The notes under the pieces are model-generated. The model was given only the letters and a program-made list of their open reading frames with translations. It was not told the DNA's origin and made no database searches. Shown piece by piece: positions 52,036 through 61,839 of a stretch of DNA of 64,000 nucleotides (its first letter is position 1; every line of letters begins with the position of its first letter). This DNA is from an uncultured bacterium (lineage in GTDB: Bacteria; Bacillota; Limnochordia; DTU080; JAAYLA01): NCBI GenBank assembly GCA_937983075.1, contig CALKAQ010000063.1:54000-117999 (forward strand), in the 5' to 3' direction. The position numbers and the translations under genes are program-made.

Positions 52036-52746
52036 TTACTCCGCAGAGCGGCTTGTGCTTTCAACGTAGCCGATGACGCCGGCAACAATGGCCTGAGTGA
52101 TGGCGTCGCGATACGCATCATCCTGCAGCAGCCGGCGATCCCGTTCATTCGTCATGAAGGCGATTTCCACAATAACCGCCGGCATGTTGGTCAGACGGAG
52201 CACTTTGTAGTTCCCCGACTGAATTTGACGGTAGTTTTCGGGGTCCACTCGCAGCAGTTCGGCTTGAATAAACTCCGCAAAAGCCTTGCTGGCTTCGGAT
52301 GTCGGATAGTAAAAGGTTTGTGCGCCAAAACATTCCGGATGGTTCGGTATGCGATTGACGTGAAGGCTGATGAATAGGTCGGCTTGGACCGCGTTGGCAT
52401 GCTCGGCGCGGTCTTCGAGCGAGACGAAAACATCGTCCGTACGCGTATAGAAGATCTCGGCTCCGGCCGCCGCCAACGCAGCACCTAAACGGTTGGCCAT
52501 ATCGAGGTTGATCTCTTTTTCGATCAAAGCGTCAGGAAAATAACACACTCCCCGGTCTTCCCCGCCGTGGCCGGCGTCGACCACGATGCGCCAGCCCTGC
52601 AGAGGGCTGTGGCTACCCACGCTCTCCGACGAACCGGTGCGAGGCAACAACAGTGCCAAAACGACGATTGTACCGACAAAGACGCTGGCGGCCCACATGA
52701 CGTGGCGGCCGCGCAGCACAGTAAAAACGGCCCGTGCTCGTTTCAT
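52036..52746 (-). CDS. cwlD: CwlD-type N-acetylmuramoyl-L-alanine amidase
   Basis: The 236-residue protein has one N-terminal membrane helix (about 15-35) and an Amidase_3 domain with VVDAGHGGEDRGVC, KEINLDMANRL, YTRTDD, SLHVNR and VEIAFMTNERD, including the zinc His and Glu residues. CwlD makes muramic lactam for the spore cortex. ATG at 52746 follows GGGGGA at seven bases; the longer TTG start at 52806 lacks a site. Confidence 0.85.
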   Translation of the reverse strand: MKRARAVFTVLRGRHVMWAASVFVGTIVVLALLLPRTGSSESVGSHSPLQGWRIVVDAGHGGEDRGVCYFPDALIEKEINLDMANRLGAALAAAGAEIFYTRTDDVFVSLEDRAEHANAVQADLFISLHVNRIPNHPECFGAQTFYYPTSEASKAFAEFIQAELLRVDPENYRQIQSGNYKVLRLTNMPAVIVEIAFMTNERDRRLLQDDAYRDAITQAIVAGVIGYVESTSRSAE

Positions 52747-52858
52747 GAGAAGTCCCCCGACGCTGACAACCGTTGTGACAAACACTGTGGCTTGCCATCG
52801 CTTCAACGTATGCGTCGGGGCTTGCCCGTCATGCTGCCGATCCCACGGACCGTCGGTA

Positions 52859-53320
52859 TCAGTTTTGGGAATGCTGCTGTACCGTTTGAAAGCGCTTGAC
52901 TTCCGCGCGCGCCAAGGCGTCGCAGCGGTTGTTCTGCTTATCGTCGGCGTGCCCTTGCACCTTGACCCATTCGATTTGGTGAATCTTGGCCAGTTTCAAA
53001 AGCGTTTTCCATAAATCTTGGTTTTCAACCGGTTCGTTTTTGCTGTTCAGCCACCCGTTGGCTTGCCAACGCTCCAGCCAGCCTTCACGAAACGCATTGA
53101 TCAAGTACGCACTATCACTATGTAGGCGCACTTGACACGGGTACTTCAAAGCTTGCAGCGCTTGAATGGCGGCCGTAAGTTCCATGCGTTGATTGGTGGT
53201 GTGTTCTTCGCCGCCGGAAATTTCTTTAATGTGTTCGCCGTAAATGAGCACCGCCGCCCAACCACCGGCTCCCGGATTGCCGCTGCAGGCCCCATCGGTA
53301 TAAATGCTGAGTTTAGGCAT
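52859..53320 (-). CDS. rnhA: Ribonuclease HI
   Basis: The 153-residue enzyme has IYTDGACSGNPG (Asp), NQRMELTAA (Glu), LHSDSAYLINA (Asp) and RCDALARAE (Asp), the four carboxylates that bind Mg. It cuts RNA in RNA-DNA hybrids. The WL..GW..SKNEPVEN basic handle region is present. The start has only a weak ribosome binding site. Confidence 0.93.
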   Translation of the reverse strand: MPKLSIYTDGACSGNPGAGGWAAVLIYGEHIKEISGGEEHTTNQRMELTAAIQALQALKYPCQVRLHSDSAYLINAFREGWLERWQANGWLNSKNEPVENQDLWKTLLKLAKIHQIEWVKVQGHADDKQNNRCDALARAEVKRFQTVQQHSQN

Positions 53321-53366
53321 GCAACCCACGGATGGGTACCCCCTCGCCAAATCCCATGTTGACCGC

Positions 53367-54254
53367 TTAGAAAAGCGAAGACGAAATGCCGAAACGCAGC
53401 TCAGGTACGCTGCGGTGTTTGCTGTCCCATCGGAGCGAGGTTTCCAGCGTCCACCAACCGCCTTCCAACGCGTAGCCTGCTTCAATGGCAGGTCCCTGAT
53501 CAATCAACGAAGCGGTTTCATAAGCCAACCGAAAAACACCGCCATGTTCGGTATAGTAGCGGTAACGCAGCCGCGCCAAGGGTACGGTCTCATCTTCGCC
53601 GAACAATACACCGCCTGCCAAGGAAAAACTGCCTGAATCCGTTCGCAGCTCGCCGCCGGTCGCGATGGCGAGAAGACCCGGTCCTTGCGAAAACTGCACG
53701 GCCTCCAGCTCATACATCCAACGCCGGTTCAAAGAGGTGCGCGTGACAACGGAAGCGTCAAAGTACGTCAAAGGCTGTTCGGCGGCAAGTGCATTCCAGC
53801 GATTGTTCCCTTGCGGCAGAAGCTCGTGCACGGGCTTCTCCATGTAGCCGTAATTGAACTGAGCCGTAACCATGGTGCCTATATGCCCCGCCCCGTGCAG
53901 ATAAAGGTTTTGGGCAAATGCTCCTTCCTCGCCGTGGAAGAATGCGTTGGCCGACAGCCGCAGACTTCCCAACGAAGACGCGAACGGTTCCCAACCGCCG
54001 CCAAGAGCAAGCGCGGTGGCTCGCAGGCCTTCTTGCATATCGAAGACGTTCGCAACGCTCAGCCCATAATTAATATGGTTGCTGGAACCGCCAATGTTGG
54101 CCCCGACGAGCAGATATGGATTGGGCTCTAAATTTCGGTAGCCTAAATCGGTATGCAAACGGAACCCGGATTCCGCTGACGCCAATCCGGACAAAACCAA
54201 GCATAATGAGACGACCCACAGGCCGGTGAGCCCGAAATACACACGCCGCTTCAT
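53367..54254 (-). CDS. Secreted beta-barrel-like protein with C-terminal Phe
   Basis: The 295-residue product has a signal peptide (about 1-27). The rest is a series of amphipathic strands rich in aromatic residues, Gly and Asn, with short turns (for example LRLSANAFFHGEEG, MVTAQFNYGYME, LARLRYRYYTEHGG). It ends in LRFGISSSLF, a pattern like the C-terminal strand of outer-membrane barrels. No family is recognised. If it is a real porin-like barrel the cell would have an outer membrane. The ATG at 54254 has a weak site. Confidence 0.7.
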   Translation of the reverse strand: MKRRVYFGLTGLWVVSLCLVLSGLASAESGFRLHTDLGYRNLEPNPYLLVGANIGGSSNHINYGLSVANVFDMQEGLRATALALGGGWEPFASSLGSLRLSANAFFHGEEGAFAQNLYLHGAGHIGTMVTAQFNYGYMEKPVHELLPQGNNRWNALAAEQPLTYFDASVVTRTSLNRRWMYELEAVQFSQGPGLLAIATGGELRTDSGSFSLAGGVLFGEDETVPLARLRYRYYTEHGGVFRLAYETASLIDQGPAIEAGYALEGGWWTLETSLRWDSKHRSVPELRFGISSSLF

Positions 54255-54427
54255 TGTACTATCACCGTCTTGGCCAACCCTTAGTCGCACGAACACCAGT
54301 TCGCCAGGGAGGACAGATTCCTTGTCAGTTTGTCATCTGGTCCTTTACTATTTAGCGGCGCCGTCCCCTGTTCCTGCTTGTATTTCTGCAGTTTCGATCA
54401 AAAGGTCTCAAAATACCGATCCGTCTT

Positions 54428-55348
54428 TTACCGGACTTCCGTTTCGATGCGTCGCCTTGCCGTTTCGCAGTATTCTGGATCAATGTCATAACCGACGTAG
54501 AAGCGCCCGTTTTGGGCCGCCGCCACGCAGGTGGATCCGGAGCCGTTGAAAGGATCCAATACCACGTCATCCTTATAACTGAAGAGCCGGATCACACGTG
54601 CCGCCAACTCGACGGGGAAAGGCGCCGGATGACCGACGCGCGTCGCCCGCTCCGGCGGAATGTCCCATACGGAAAGCGTCGCATCCATGAATTCTTCCCG
54701 GGAAATGTCGGATTCCCCACGGTCCGGCCGCCCAAAACTCTCCTTCACAAACACGAGCAGGTATTCGTGCAGATCGCGCAGCCGCGGGCTTTTGGCGGAC
54801 ATCCACGATCCCCAGGCACAATTGCCGCTCATTCCTTTGCCTTTCCGCCAAATAATTTCGCCTGCCGGCAGAAAACCCACCGCCATATGGCGTGCATAAA
54901 AAAAAGCGTGCATGGGGATGTACGGCTTGCGGCCGAGGTTGGCAATGTTCACGACATAGCGGCCGCCGGGGACAAGCACACGGTAGACTTCGGCCGCTAC
55001 GGCGCTGATGAGGTCGAGGTATTCGGCTAAATCAAGGTCGTCATCGTATTCCTTGCCCGCATTGTAAGGGGGTGAGGTGAATGCAAGGCCAACGCTCTGG
55101 TCGGGGATATGATGCATATCGGCGGCCGTATGGCAGTAGATGCGGTTCGCCCACTCCTCACGCGGCCGTGGCGGAATTGAACGCCGCTGTGGCGGATGGC
55201 TCGGCTCAGTTGCGATTTTCCAAATTGGCGAGGCGGCCTCCGGATGATCCCGGGTGCGGTACAAATTCCGGGCGTAAAATCGCGCGGAATCGTGATTTTC
55301 CCGCTTGCCCGCACCAAAAGAGGCCGTCTCGGTACCACGCTTGCTCAA
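54428..55348 (-). CDS. Solitary DNA adenine/cytosine-N4 methyltransferase
   Basis: The 306-residue protein has the amino-methyltransferase catalytic motif [10 protein letters not shown] at about 90 and the SAM-binding motif [16 protein letters not shown] near 270, in the beta-class order. The TSPPY form occurs in N4-cytosine and some N6-adenine enzymes. No restriction endonuclease gene is nearby, so it seems solitary. The TTG start follows AGGAGGGGG. Its target sequence cannot be predicted. Confidence 0.88.
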   Translation of the reverse strand: MSKRGTETASFGAGKRENHDSARFYARNLYRTRDHPEAASPIWKIATEPSHPPQRRSIPPRPREEWANRIYCHTAADMHHIPDQSVGLAFTSPPYNAGKEYDDDLDLAEYLDLISAVAAEVYRVLVPGGRYVVNIANLGRKPYIPMHAFFYARHMAVGFLPAGEIIWRKGKGMSGNCAWGSWMSAKSPRLRDLHEYLLVFVKESFGRPDRGESDISREEFMDATLSVWDIPPERATRVGHPAPFPVELAARVIRLFSYKDDVVLDPFNGSGSTCVAAAQNGRFYVGYDIDPEYCETARRRIETEVR

Positions 55349-55394
55349 TGACCTACCCCCTCCTGTAAAGGAAGAGGTACGCCGTTGGTTCGCT

Positions 55395-57050
55395 TTACAC
55401 CTGCTGCAATTCCAGCACCGGAAGCGCTTTGCGGTTTCGCTGCATGCTCGCCGCAGGCAAATACATGAGGTTGTGATACTCTTGCACCATGCGGTCGCTG
55501 GAAAAACGCGCTCGAGCCATTTCGATGCTTTCCCTCATCATGCGGATCCAACGATCCCGTTCGTTGTAGTATGTCGGCATGACTTCGTCCATCAGCACTT
55601 TGTACAACGAGTAGGCATCGTGGTCGTATTGGCCGGGCCCTTCGTAGGCGTTGCCGATTTGCCAGCCGTTGACGCCGTGCCAGCAGCCTTCGACCCACCA
55701 CCCATCGAGAACGCTCAAATTCAAGACGCCGTTTAGCGCCGCTTTCATGCCCGATGTGCCGGAAGCTTCCAAAGGACGCTGCGGATTGTTCAGCCAAACG
55801 TCACAGCCGCTGACCATCAGACGAGCCAAATGGATGTCGTAGTCCTCAACAAAGACCACGTTTTCCGGGAATTGCCGGCTCATGCGAATGAGCCGTGCAA
55901 TAATTTCCTTGCCTGGCTCGTCTTGCGGATGTGCTTTTCCGGAGAACAAGAGCTGAATTTCACCGCTGCTCAACAACGGCTCAATGACGTCGGGCCGGGA
56001 GAAGATCAGATCCGCTCTTTTATACGCCGCTGCCCGCCGGGCAAACCCGATCAGCAGGCGGTTTTCATCCAACATCACGCCGGTGCGCTTGCGGACTTCC
56101 TGGATCAGCCGCCGTTTCGCGTCCATGTGGGCTTCCCAGAGCTCGTCGTCGCTTTGGGCGTTGCGAATCGCTTCTTCCTGCCACGTGGGGATATGCGTCC
56201 CGTTGGTGATGGAAAGAATAGGAGCCGCTCCGTCAATGTCCGACCACATGCTGCGCGCGGTCAGACCATGCAGTTGAGTGACTCCGTTTGCCAAACACGA
56301 CAGGCGAAGCCCTGCCACGGTCATCCCAAACGGGTCGCCGCCGATGCGAATCATTTGCTCCCGGGTAAGTCCGTTGTAGGCACCCATGTACTCCAACAAG
56401 TCGAGATCATGCGATTCGTTGCCGGCCGGGACGGGCGTATGCGTTGTAAAAACCACTTGCCGCCTTGTCTCGGCCCACGCCGTTTCAAAGTCGCGGCCTT
56501 CAGCCATCTTTTCCCGGATGAGTTCGATCCCTGCCAACGCAGCGTGACCCTCATTGAAATGGTAGACGTCGACTTCTATGCCGAGCTTTCGCAGCGCACG
56601 CACGCCCCCGATGCCCAGGACCATTTCTTGAGCGATGCGGTCTTGCGCCACACCCCCGTACAACTGCTTCGTTACCCACCAGTAATCGCTGCCGGGAACA
56701 TCGGTGTCCAGCAAGTACAACGGGGCGTTGCCAAATGCTTCCGTCTTCCAAATGCGCACGGGAGCTTCTCCGCCGCGTATTTCCACCGTGACTTGTTCTC
56801 CGGTGTCGATGAGAAAGTCCCGGTCAAAATACGCCGGTTCATCCATTGGCCATCCGTGTTCGTTGATCCGCTGCCGAGTATATCCTTCGCGATACAACAG
56901 GCCGACTCCCACGAGGTTGATTCCGAGATCGCGGGCCGATTTGAGATGGTCCCCGGCCAACACTCCCAGGCCTCCGGCATAAATGGGGAAGCTGGGATCC
57001 AAGCCGAATTCCATGCAAAAATAGGCGACTCTTGGTGCGCCTTCGCTCAT
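55395..57050 (-). CDS. Alpha-glucan phosphorylase (GT35)
   Basis: The 551-residue enzyme is of the shorter bacterial alpha-glucan phosphorylase type, with [25 protein letters not shown] at the N-terminus, [17 protein letters not shown], and [25 protein letters not shown] that binds pyridoxal phosphate. It releases glucose-1-phosphate from glycogen or maltodextrin. AAAGGAG precedes the ATG. No glycogen synthesis genes lie in the window. Confidence 0.92.
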   Translation of the reverse strand: MSEGAPRVAYFCMEFGLDPSFPIYAGGLGVLAGDHLKSARDLGINLVGVGLLYREGYTRQRINEHGWPMDEPAYFDRDFLIDTGEQVTVEIRGGEAPVRIWKTEAFGNAPLYLLDTDVPGSDYWWVTKQLYGGVAQDRIAQEMVLGIGGVRALRKLGIEVDVYHFNEGHAALAGIELIREKMAEGRDFETAWAETRRQVVFTTHTPVPAGNESHDLDLLEYMGAYNGLTREQMIRIGGDPFGMTVAGLRLSCLANGVTQLHGLTARSMWSDIDGAAPILSITNGTHIPTWQEEAIRNAQSDDELWEAHMDAKRRLIQEVRKRTGVMLDENRLLIGFARRAAAYKRADLIFSRPDVIEPLLSSGEIQLLFSGKAHPQDEPGKEIIARLIRMSRQFPENVVFVEDYDIHLARLMVSGCDVWLNNPQRPLEASGTSGMKAALNGVLNLSVLDGWWVEGCWHGVNGWQIGNAYEGPGQYDHDAYSLYKVLMDEVMPTYYNERDRWIRMMRESIEMARARFSSDRMVQEYHNLMYLPAASMQRNRKALPVLELQQV

Positions 57051-57188
57051 CGTTCGTGCTCCTTTCCCGATCGCCCACCCGGCGGAGTGGGTTCCAGGTT
57101 ACAGGATGCACGTACTCTTGCGGAACCATACAAACCGACTTGAACACGAACGGCTGGAATAAAACGTGAATCAACGTGATACCTGGAG

Positions 57189-58118
57189 TTATGCGGACAT
57201 CTGTCCGCCGGCATGATGAAAAATAGCAGATGTGTCAGAGCAAGGTCTCGGTCCGTTCAGCGGGGAAAGCATTGCGGGATCACGCACGACGATGCGATAG
57301 CCTCGACCGTAATATTCAATCAGTCCGACGACTTGCACCGACAAGCCAACCCAAGCCGCTTCGGGCGGCGAGCCGAACAATGCCCTTGCCTCAGGATAAA
57401 TGTGGATGTACAGAGGGGCAGCACCAAACACATCGCCGTTGGAGCCGTCGTCGAGGAGAAGCTCGGTCAAACCGTCGCCGGCTCGCCACTGAGCGTGCGC
57501 AACATATCCCTTCACGTGCCGAAACGTACCGACAAAATCCGGCGCCTGCCGGACGGAAACCGCGTGCCCCAGCGTCCCCCAAAGCCCCCGTCCGAATAAG
57601 CAGGCCTCACGCTGAGCCGCCAGGAACTCCGTGTGGTACCGGAGATTGGGAGACACGAAGAACACTTGCGCGTATCCACCTTCGATTAATCGATAATTGA
57701 CATGGACGGCATCGACAAATACATGGGCGAGAAGGCGGCCGTAGATGTCGAATGGAGTGGTGTCAAACTCCAAGCGTACACGTTTGCCGGCAACGAGCTC
57801 CCGGTTCGCTTGTGCGGCTTCCAAAGCGTATGCTTGATGCTGTCCGTGGTTCCAATCGATCTCAGGTGCGTCGATGCCCAAATAGCGAACGGTTTGAATT
57901 CGGCCATCCAACCGCACCTCGATCGTGTCGCCGTCGATCACCCGAACGACTTCGGCTTCCGCGGACTCCACCCTCGGCTCGCGGGACGGGCCGAGGGCGG
58001 GTTCGTCGTTCAAGCCGGCAAGGAACATGGCGCGCCCGATGGCCGCAAAGGTGAGCAGCACCACCAGACAGCCAACCGCCAATAAGCACCTGCGCAGCCA
58101 CGACGGGCGACTGCCCAC
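57189..58118 (-). CDS. Membrane-anchored thermonuclease (SNase family)
   Basis: The 309-residue protein has an N-terminal membrane helix (about 8-28) and an SNase domain (about 50-170) with VIDGDTIEVRLDG, VRYLGIDAPE and DIYGRLLAHV, the Asp/Arg/Glu/Arg residues of nuclease catalysis. The C-terminal 130 residues add another beta domain. It could degrade extracellular DNA. GTG at 58118 follows AAGGGG at 11 bases and lies just after the preceding small gene. Confidence 0.85.
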   Translation of the reverse strand: MGSRPSWLRRCLLAVGCLVVLLTFAAIGRAMFLAGLNDEPALGPSREPRVESAEAEVVRVIDGDTIEVRLDGRIQTVRYLGIDAPEIDWNHGQHQAYALEAAQANRELVAGKRVRLEFDTTPFDIYGRLLAHVFVDAVHVNYRLIEGGYAQVFFVSPNLRYHTEFLAAQREACLFGRGLWGTLGHAVSVRQAPDFVGTFRHVKGYVAHAQWRAGDGLTELLLDDGSNGDVFGAAPLYIHIYPEARALFGSPPEAAWVGLSVQVVGLIEYYGRGYRIVVRDPAMLSPLNGPRPCSDTSAIFHHAGGQMSA

Positions 58119-58125
58119 ACAACAC

Positions 58126-58356
58126 TTATTGCCCCTTGGTCTGCCGCTTTGCCGTCTCCACACCATTTGAACCGGCCTTTTTTTCGTCTCCCGTTTTGGA
58201 TCGGCGTTGGTCAAACAAATACCATGCAACGATGGAAACAACGCCTAGATCAATTACGAAAACGCCCCAATTCTGGCTGCGAAAACTTTGCGTGGCAAAA
58301 TAAATGAAAACGATACCGAAGGCAACGAGGATCCATTCCCTAACACCAAATCTCAA
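58126..58356 (-). CDS. Small membrane protein
   Basis: The 76-residue protein has two hydrophobic helices (about 8-23 and 29-46) and a charged Lys-rich tail. It is not recognised. The TTG start overlaps the hemQ stop as TTGA, so it is coupled to hemQ, and the nuclease gene follows eight bases later. Confidence 0.6.
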   Translation of the reverse strand: MRFGVREWILVAFGIVFIYFATQSFRSQNWGVFVIDLGVVSIVAWYLFDQRRSKTGDEKKAGSNGVETAKRQTKGQ

Positions 58357-59123
58357 AGATGAGGCACCAGCTTTCCAGCGAGATAGTCAAACAACTGCCG
58401 TTGATTGAGCCGCTTGCCGACAAAGCACGGCCCGAACTCCACATATTTTGCGTTGCTTTCTTCGAAGCGCATCTCCTGCACCAGCTTCTTCAAAGCCAGC
58501 GGATTGTTGCTTTGCAGCGTTACCCCCCATTCCCAATCGTCAAAACCGATGGCACCTGTAATGAACTGCAGCACGTCACCGGAATGTTTTCTCCCAACCA
58601 AACCGTATTGATAGATCAGGCGTTGGCGCTCTTCAATCGGCAAGGTGTACCAATTATTGATCTCGTCGCGCCGCTTGTTCAGTGGATAAAACGAAAGGTA
58701 GCCGTAATCCGGCTTTTGCGGATAAAGGCGACGCTGAATCTGCGCTTGTTTCCTCGGGCTGTCCGCGACATGCTCCGGGCCGCCGGTGTAATGGCCAAAC
58801 TCGGTGACCGACACGAATGCGAACACCTGGGTCATGTAATCCGCAAAGCGAGAAACGTTCAGTGTCAATTCCAGTTGAAGGACGTCGTCGAGCGTAGGGC
58901 GCAAATGCATGAAAAGCAGATCCGCCTTATGGCCGCCAATCGCATACCAAACGCTGTAGCCTTCACCGGCGTATGACTCCAGAGGATCCAAATAGGTCGT
59001 TTGAAGCTCCTCGCTTACCGCCTGCCGTTCGGCTTCGTCTAAATCACGCCAAGCACCCCAGTGAAATCTCCGAAAGTCGTGAAGCACGTACCACCCTTCA
59101 AGCGTATGCGGGGCTTCTGCCAT
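58353..59123 (-). CDS. hemQ: Coproheme decarboxylase (HemQ, chlorite dismutase family)
   Basis: The 256-residue protein has the HemQ features: a conserved Tyr in FYPLNKRRDEINNWYTLP and a heme-ligand His in GLVGRKHSGDVLQF. In Gram-positive bacteria HemQ makes heme b from coproheme. The distal Arg that marks true chlorite dismutases is not evident. AGGAGG lies 11 bases before the ATG. It is the first gene of a three-gene group with the small membrane protein and nuclease. Confidence 0.92.
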   Translation of the reverse strand: MAEAPHTLEGWYVLHDFRRFHWGAWRDLDEAERQAVSEELQTTYLDPLESYAGEGYSVWYAIGGHKADLLFMHLRPTLDDVLQLELTLNVSRFADYMTQVFAFVSVTEFGHYTGGPEHVADSPRKQAQIQRRLYPQKPDYGYLSFYPLNKRRDEINNWYTLPIEERQRLIYQYGLVGRKHSGDVLQFITGAIGFDDWEWGVTLQSNNPLALKKLVQEMRFEESNAKYVEFGPCFVGKRLNQRQLFDYLAGKLVPHL

Positions 59124-59315
59124 CGAACCGTGTCGCCTCCTGAAAATGGTTTTGGCATGCGCGCGTCACCAGCACCTATACGTTCCTGTTTCGCCTGCGA
59201 TCTAGATTTACCTTGCCCAGGATTCGCACGGTCATGTCATATTTTTGCAGCCTGTTCATATCGTTCCTCATCATAAGGGCAAACTGCTTCAGAGAAAGAA
59301 GTTCAGCGGCAGGAA

Positions 59316-59343
59316 TTGACATGGTCGGACGCAATGATATAAT
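59316..59343 (+). promoter_or_regulatory. SigA-type promoter of clpP
   Basis: TTGACA and TATAAT, both perfect, are separated by 16 bases. Confidence 0.85.
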
Positions 59344-59349
59344 GGCATT

Positions 59350-59366
59350 GGTCAGGAATGGTCAAA
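59350..59366 (+). promoter_or_regulatory. CtsR-type operator
   Basis: GGTCAGG-AAT-GGTCAAA matches the CtsR direct heptad repeat (GGTCAAA-N3-GGTCAAA) with two changes in the first half. It lies at the expected transcription start, where a repressor would block clpP. Confidence 0.7.
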
Positions 59367-59418
59367 CCATTTCCGGCAAGCCGTACCATTCGCTCAGCGT
59401 AAAGGAGGACGTGAGGGC

Positions 59419-59997
59419 ATGGTCCTCATTCCAACGGTCATCGAACAAACCAATCGCGGCGAACGTGCCTATGACATTTACTCTCGGCTCCTCAAGGACC
59501 GAATTATTTTTTTGGGAGGTCCCATCAACGACCACGTCGCCAACTTGACGGTAGCTCAACTGCTCTTCTTGCAATCACAAGACAGTGAAAGAGACATCGA
59601 TCTTTACATCAACAGCCCGGGCGGGAGCGTCACAGCGGGTCTTGCAATTCATGACACCATGAAACTCATCCGTCCAAAGGTACGCACGATTTGTGTCGGT
59701 CTCGCAGCGAGCATGGGAGCTTTCCTTCTTGCAGCCGGTGAAAAGGGCAAGCGGTTTGCACTCCCCAACAGCAAGGTCATGATTCACCAACCGTGGGGAG
59801 GCGTTCAAGGGCAAGCAGCCGACATCGAGATTCACGCCCGGGAATTGCTGCGCACACGGGAACGCTTGAATAAACTGCTCGCGGAATATACCAACAAGGA
59901 CATTGAGACGATCGAACGCGATACGGACCGCGATTTTTACATGACGCCCGAAGAAGCCAAGGAATACGGAATCATCGACGGCATTCTCACTGGTTGA
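59419..59997 (+). CDS. clpP: ATP-dependent Clp protease proteolytic subunit
   Basis: The 192-residue serine protease has the catalytic Ser in [14 protein letters not shown] and His in MIHQPWGG, with an Asp near the [15 protein letters not shown] end. It forms a double-ring chamber with Clp ATPases. AAAGGAGG precedes the ATG. A perfect promoter and a CtsR-type box imply heat and stress control. Confidence 0.97.
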   Translation: MVLIPTVIEQTNRGERAYDIYSRLLKDRIIFLGGPINDHVANLTVAQLLFLQSQDSERDIDLYINSPGGSVTAGLAIHDTMKLIRPKVRTICVGLAASMGAFLLAAGEKGKRFALPNSKVMIHQPWGGVQGQAADIEIHARELLRTRERLNKLLAEYTNKDIETIERDTDRDFYMTPEEAKEYGIIDGILTG

Positions 59998-60005
59998 ACC
60001 GGCCT

Positions 60006-60036
60006 CGGTCTTTCCCGACGTATTTGGGGAAGACCG
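60006..60036. repeat. Hairpin after clpP
   Basis: CGGTCTTTCCC and GGGGAAGACCG form a stem without a T-run. It may protect the clpP mRNA end. Confidence 0.5.
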
Positions 60037-60106
60037 GGGAGCGCAGCCGCGATCCATGACATCCCGAACCAACGGCCTTGTCGGCGTTTCCGTCTATCAT
60101 TCCTGT

Positions 60107-60136
60107 TTGTATCCCGTTGCCGCGGTGTAGTATAAT
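60107..60136 (+). promoter_or_regulatory. Promoter of tRNA-Leu
   Basis: TTGTAT and TATAAT are separated by 18 bases, ending 17 bases before the tRNA. Confidence 0.65.
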
Positions 60137-60153
60137 AATCTGGACGGCATTGT

Positions 60154-60240
60154 GCCGGGGTGGCGGAATGGCAGACGCAGGAGACTTAAAATCTCCCGGG
60201 GTTCGTCCCCGTGCGGGTTCGAGTCCCGCTCCCGGCACCA
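60154..60240 (+). tRNA. tRNA-Leu (anticodon TAA)
   Basis: This 87-base type II tRNA has the acceptor arm GCCGGGG/TCCCGGC, anticodon stem GAGA/TCTC with TAA in the loop, a long variable arm with a CGGGG/CCCCG stem, T arm GCGGGTTCGAGTCCCGC, discriminator A and encoded CCA. It decodes TTA codons. Confidence 0.95.
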
Positions 60241-60271
60241 AAAGCAATGCCTCGCTAAAGGGATATACAAA

Positions 60272-60304
60272 GGCCCATCAACTCGCTTGACGAGTTGATG
60301 GGCC
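60272..60304. terminator. Terminator-like hairpin after tRNA-Leu
   Basis: GGCCCATCAACTCG pairs with CGAGTTGATGGGCC. The following T-run is poor (CAATTGTTT). It lies between the tRNA and a convergent kinase gene. Confidence 0.6.
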
Positions 60305-60339
60305 CAATTGTTTATTGAAACCCGTGAACTCGCGCTGTC

Positions 60340-61839
60340 CTACGCACCGATTTGTCCTGCGGACAGCTTTGGCTGTCCCGTGCATTGCGGCAGCCATACC
60401 ATAAACGTTGTTTCACGTTCGTCCGATTGTACGTCCACATAGCCCGAATGAGCTTCAACAAGGCTCTTTACAATGACGAGGCCCAATCCTGTTCCGCTGT
60501 CGTCACCGGCACGCGACCTTTCCCGTGACTTGTCTCCTTTGTAAAAGCGCTCCCACACGAAAGGCAAGTCTTCACTCCGAATTCCCGGACCGGTGTCCGT
60601 CACTTTGATCAAGACACCGCTTCGCCCATCCGCATGCGTCGCTTTTTCAGCCGATATCCGAATACGGTCGCCGCGTCGCGTGAACTTCACCGCATTGTCC
60701 AATAAATTGGTAATGACTTGTTCAAAGCTGTTGCGGTCAACCAAAATCAGCGGCAACTCATTCTCAGGGATGTCCAGTTCGATGCTGACCCCTTTTTCTT
60801 CCGCCAAGATCATAAAGGAAACCGCGAGATCTTCAATGACCCCGGAAATTTGAACAGGCTCCGGATTCAACACCAGTGATCCTTCCTGGAGACGCGAGAG
60901 CTCAAACAACGTGTTGACGAGTCGAATCAGCCGCAATGTCTCCTTCAACATGACATCAGCCGACTTTCGAACTTGCGGCATATCGTCGATGACGCCTTCC
61001 GTGATCGCCTGCAAAAATCCGCGCAGGGTGGTGAGCGGAGTACGCAAATCATGCGATATGTTTGTAAGAAATTCACGCCGCATCTGCTCTTGACGTTCCA
61101 GCGACGAGACCGTGCGACCGAGTTCTGCCGCCAACGTGTTGAATCCTTGTGCCAACATACCAATTTCATCCGAAGAGATTTGTTTCACGCGAACGGTGAA
61201 ATCGCCCTTTTTTAACCGCTCTACGGAATGCTTGATCTCACGCAGCGGATAGGTTAAACGGCGCGAGAAGCCTATGCCGACACACGTGGCCAAGCAGATG
61301 GCGATCAACCCAGCGCCCAGAGTGATTCCGCGACTTTTATCCAAAAGCGCCCAGAAACCGCCCAAGGGACTTTCCAAGATGACCGCACCGGCCACGCTGC
61401 CATCCGAAGCCATGACCGGGACCACAACAGTCAACTTCAGGTCGTCGCCGCTTTTCTCGCGACGTACCACAACCTCACCATTCCGAAAATCGGCGTATTG
61501 CTCCAGATTGACCGGATTGACGATTTCCTTCGCTTGGTTGCCCAAATTGAACGAGGTTGTGTGGATATAGCCACGGGCATCCGTTAACCAAATATTGGCA
61601 CCAATTGCACTGTCAAGGACCCGCAAAATTCGATAGTTATAATATGGAATCGTGTAAAGCCATGAATTCGTTTCGGCCAAAGCGGCAATCTCAAGGCCGC
61701 GTTCGGTCAGTTCCGCCGTTCGATTGCGAATCTCAAAATGCGGGAACAAAACCCACATAGCAATCCCCATGATGAGCAGGGTTGCTATCACAATAAAAAG
61801 ATATGTCGCAAGCAGCTTGGTCGAAAGACTACGAATCAA
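60340..61839 (-). CDS. Membrane sensor histidine kinase
   Basis: The 499-residue kinase has membrane helices at about 9-31 and 170-192, an extracellular sensor of about 135 residues, HAMP, HisKA (His in FLTNISHDLRTPLTTL) and HATPase (NLLDNAVKFT, DTGPGI, SGTGLGLVIVK). It resembles the ResE/PhoR-like group. TTG at 61839 overlaps the response regulator gene by 11 bases and follows GGGGAGA. Confidence 0.9.
   Translation of the reverse strand: MIRSLSTKLLATYLFIVIATLLIMGIAMWVLFPHFEIRNRTAELTERGLEIAALAETNSWLYTIPYYNYRILRVLDSAIGANIWLTDARGYIHTTSFNLGNQAKEIVNPVNLEQYADFRNGEVVVRREKSGDDLKLTVVVPVMASDGSVAGAVILESPLGGFWALLDKSRGITLGAGLIAICLATCVGIGFSRRLTYPLREIKHSVERLKKGDFTVRVKQISSDEIGMLAQGFNTLAAELGRTVSSLERQEQMRREFLTNISHDLRTPLTTLRGFLQAITEGVIDDMPQVRKSADVMLKETLRLIRLVNTLFELSRLQEGSLVLNPEPVQISGVIEDLAVSFMILAEEKGVSIELDIPENELPLILVDRNSFEQVITNLLDNAVKFTRRGDRIRISAEKATHADGRSGVLIKVTDTGPGIRSEDLPFVWERFYKGDKSRERSRAGDDSGTGLGLVIVKSLVEAHSGYVDVQSDERETTFMVWLPQCTGQPKLSAGQIGA

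Noticed and set aside
55830..57143. 437-codon open frame antisense to the glucan phosphorylase gene
   Set aside because: The minus-strand phosphorylase is unmistakable; the antisense frame has no domain or ribosome binding site.
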